The translations under genes were made by a program, and so were the position numbers. From Paraplanobispora takensis (lineage in GTDB: Bacteria > Actinomycetota > Actinomycetes > Streptosporangiales > Streptosporangiaceae), in contig NZ_BOOK01000052.1 in assembly GCF_016863195.1 (NCBI RefSeq), positions 18,465 through 82,464 of the forward strand: 64,000 nt of DNA. Direction: 5' to 3'. This document shows positions 62,503 through 64,000 of the stretch, piece after piece (the first letter of the stretch is position 1; every line of letters starts with the position of its first letter). The notes under the pieces were generated by a model, which did no database searches, was not told the origin of the DNA, and was given only the letters and a program-made list of their open reading frames with translations.

Positions 62503-62664
62503 ATTGCGATGTGAGCTGGTACCCGGTCCACTCAGGCCGCTCATGCGCATCACGGCAGGCGCATACGAGTGCAGACGAGTAGGAACGAGTGTGCTCGTAG
62601 CCGGATGACAAGCAGACGGCCACCGCTGTGATCATTCAGGTGTGATGGAACTGAAGATCATGCG

Positions 62665-63984
62665 GTGGCCGCGTTGGCCAGCGTAGAGCACCTGAGCGCT
62701 GATCGGCTGCGGCGCGGTCTGGATGACCTGTTCGCCCAGGTGGCGGGCCGGTTCAAGCGGCGGGAGGTACGGCTACGCGCCCGCGCCTGCCTCGGCGGGC
62801 TGTTGTCCGGGTTGGAGCGCAAGACCGGCTGGTCGCTGGCCGAGCACGCCGGAGAGGCCACGCCCGACGGCATGCAACGGCTGATGACGAGTGCCCGATG
62901 GGACGTCGGCGGGGTCCGCGACGACCTGCGCAGCTACGTCATCGACCGCCTGGGCGACGCCGATGGGGTGCTGGTCGACGACGACACCGGCTTCGAGAAG
63001 AAGGGCCTCTGCTCGGCCGGGGTGCAGCGGCAGTACACCGGCACCGTCGGCAAAATCACCAACTGCCAGATCGGGGTGTTCCTCGGTTACGCCACCGTGC
63101 GGGGCCGCGCTCTGGTGGACCGGGAACTGTATCTGCCGCGCACGTCCTGGGTCGCTGATGCCGATCGGTGCGCCGCGGCGAAAGTCCCGGCGGCAACGCC
63201 GTTCGCCACCAAGCCGCAGTTGCTGCAGGCGATGATCGGCCGGGCAATCACCGCGGGGGTGCCGTTCGCGTGGGTGACGGCCGATGAGGCCTACGGCGAC
63301 AACGGACCGCTGCGCCGCTTCCTGGAAGCTCAGCGGCTCGGCTACGTGCTGGCGGTGGCCCGCGACCATCAGATCATCACCGGCGCGGGCAAGGTCCGCG
63401 CTGACGCCGTCATCACGAAGATCCCCAAGAATGCCTGGCAGCGCCACTCGGCCGGCCCCGGAGCCAAGGGAGAGCGGCGCTATGACTGGGCGCTGATCGC
63501 CACCACCAGCCCGGCCCACCGGCTGTTGGTCCGCCGCTCGGTCTCCAGGCCGTCGGAGCTGGCTTTCTATCTGTGTCACAGCCTCGCTCCGGTCCCGCTG
63601 ATGCGGCTGGTGGCCGTGGCCGGGATGCGCTGGACGATCGAGGAGTGCTTCCAGACCGGCAAGAACGAGGTCGGCCTGGACCATTACCAGGTCCGGCTCT
63701 ATCCGGCCTGGTATCGCTACATCACCCTGTCCATGCTCGCGCTGGCGTTCCTCGCGGTCGCCCGCGCCGATCTGCTGGACGAGCACGACCAGGCACCCGG
63801 CGCACCACACAACGGGACCGCAGAGATCGCGGTGTCCGCCAACGAGATCCGCCGCCTGTTCGCGGCGCTGACCCGGCCACCGTTCGATGAGCAACGCATC
63901 CGCCACTGGTCGGCATGGCGGCTACGCCATCAGGGCCGCGCTCGACGATCCCACTACCAGCGACAACGACTCAAAGATCGATAA
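62665..63984 (+). CDS. IS701-family transposase
   Basis: A 439-residue DDE transposase. Likely catalytic segments are VLVDDDTGFEKKG (first Asp), WVTADEAYGD (second Asp) and MRWTIEECFQTGKNEVGLD (Glu), the order seen in IS701 and other IS4-superfamily members. The N-terminal part (about 25-60, RFKRREVRLRARACLGGLL) is the usual DNA-binding helical region. GTG start; the gene spans nearly the entire element and ends just before the right inverted repeat. No frameshift, so the element may be active. Confidence 0.92.
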   Translation: MAALASVEHLSADRLRRGLDDLFAQVAGRFKRREVRLRARACLGGLLSGLERKTGWSLAEHAGEATPDGMQRLMTSARWDVGGVRDDLRSYVIDRLGDADGVLVDDDTGFEKKGLCSAGVQRQYTGTVGKITNCQIGVFLGYATVRGRALVDRELYLPRTSWVADADRCAAAKVPAATPFATKPQLLQAMIGRAITAGVPFAWVTADEAYGDNGPLRRFLEAQRLGYVLAVARDHQIITGAGKVRADAVITKIPKNAWQRHSAGPGAKGERRYDWALIATTSPAHRLLVRRSVSRPSELAFYLCHSLAPVPLMRLVAVAGMRWTIEECFQTGKNEVGLDHYQVRLYPAWYRYITLSMLALAFLAVARADLLDEHDQAPGAPHNGTAEIAVSANEIRRLFAALTRPPFDEQRIRHWSAWRLRHQGRARRSHYQRQRLKDR

Positions 63985-63998
63985 GTGCGGCTGGAGTA
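63985..63998 (-). repeat. Right terminal inverted repeat of the IS701 element
   Basis: Reverse complement of the left repeat; starts immediately after the transposase stop codon. Confidence 0.9.
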
Positions 63999-64000
63999 CT

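Larger units (their letters stand above)
62489..63998 (+). mobile_element. Complete IS701-family insertion sequence
   Basis: A 1510-bp element bounded by perfect 14-bp terminal inverted repeats TACTCCAGCCGCAC (left 62489-62502, right 63985-63998) with one transposase gene. The left flank is CTAA (62485-62488), and the two bases visible after the right end are CT, which fits a 4-bp CTAA target duplication. The element lies just downstream of the tRNA terminator and appears intact. Confidence 0.9.

Noticed and set aside
62121..62582. Open frames running through both tRNA genes
   Set aside because: They coincide with well-folded tRNA cloverleafs and repetitive spacer, and have no protein-like composition.

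Overview
The window reads as chromosomal DNA of a filamentous high-GC actinomycete, most likely of the Streptosporangiales (Nonomuraea/Streptosporangium type; the genus is a guess). The grounds are very high GC with G/C third positions, many GTG and some TTG starts, the near absence of TTA codons, and typical actinomycete families: LacI-controlled sugar ABC systems without their own ATPase, the Xre-DUF5753/DUF397/HATPase trio, an AA10 LPMO with a CBM2, and YhgE/Pip.

Left part (1-34.5 kb) is dominated by glycan utilisation. After treZ (47-1771), a leftward operon (1847-11857) encodes a solute-binding protein, two permeases, two ATPases, a GH2 beta-mannosidase, a ROK sugar kinase and mannose-6-phosphate isomerase. 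Together they form a complete route from imported beta-mannosides to fructose-6-phosphate. A divergent LacI regulator (12321-13346) and a perfect TGGGAGCGCTCCCA operator lie upstream. A second leftward set (15242-21478) is maltose-type: GH13 alpha-glucosidase, MalG, MalF, MalE-like lipoprotein and LacI. Divergent from it is a 1424-residue secreted GH87 alpha-1,3-glucanase or mycodextranase whose promoter region shares a 27-bp motif with the transporter promoter. A third set (28187-34444) is LacI, binding protein, two permeases and a GH127 beta-L-arabinofuranosidase. Neither the second nor the third set carries an ATPase gene, so a shared MsiK-type ATPase elsewhere is expected.

The middle (34.6-49.3 kb) holds a GH25 muramidase, an unusual MMPL transporter fused to an ABC-type ATPase followed by a YhgE/Pip membrane protein, the Xre/DUF397/anti-sigma-like trio, and a compact four-gene lipid or sterol-like cluster (Cys-nucleophile alpha/beta hydrolase, unknown protein, patatin, GMC oxidoreductase).

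The right part (49.3-62 kb) has DoxX, SRPBCC, an MFS/ROK-regulator divergent pair, an HxlR/RibD-like/MBL group with a clear shared palindrome, a cellulose-type LPMO followed by a CBM2 lipoprotein, and an FAD oxidase/alpha-beta hydrolase/PucR-like regulator operon. The right edge (62.1-64 kb) has two tRNA genes (Met CAT with a non-canonical core, Arg GCG) and a complete IS701-family element whose right end lies 2 bases from the window end.

No CRISPR array, rRNA, prophage or large biosynthetic cluster was seen. All assignments come from reading the sequence; no database search was run.
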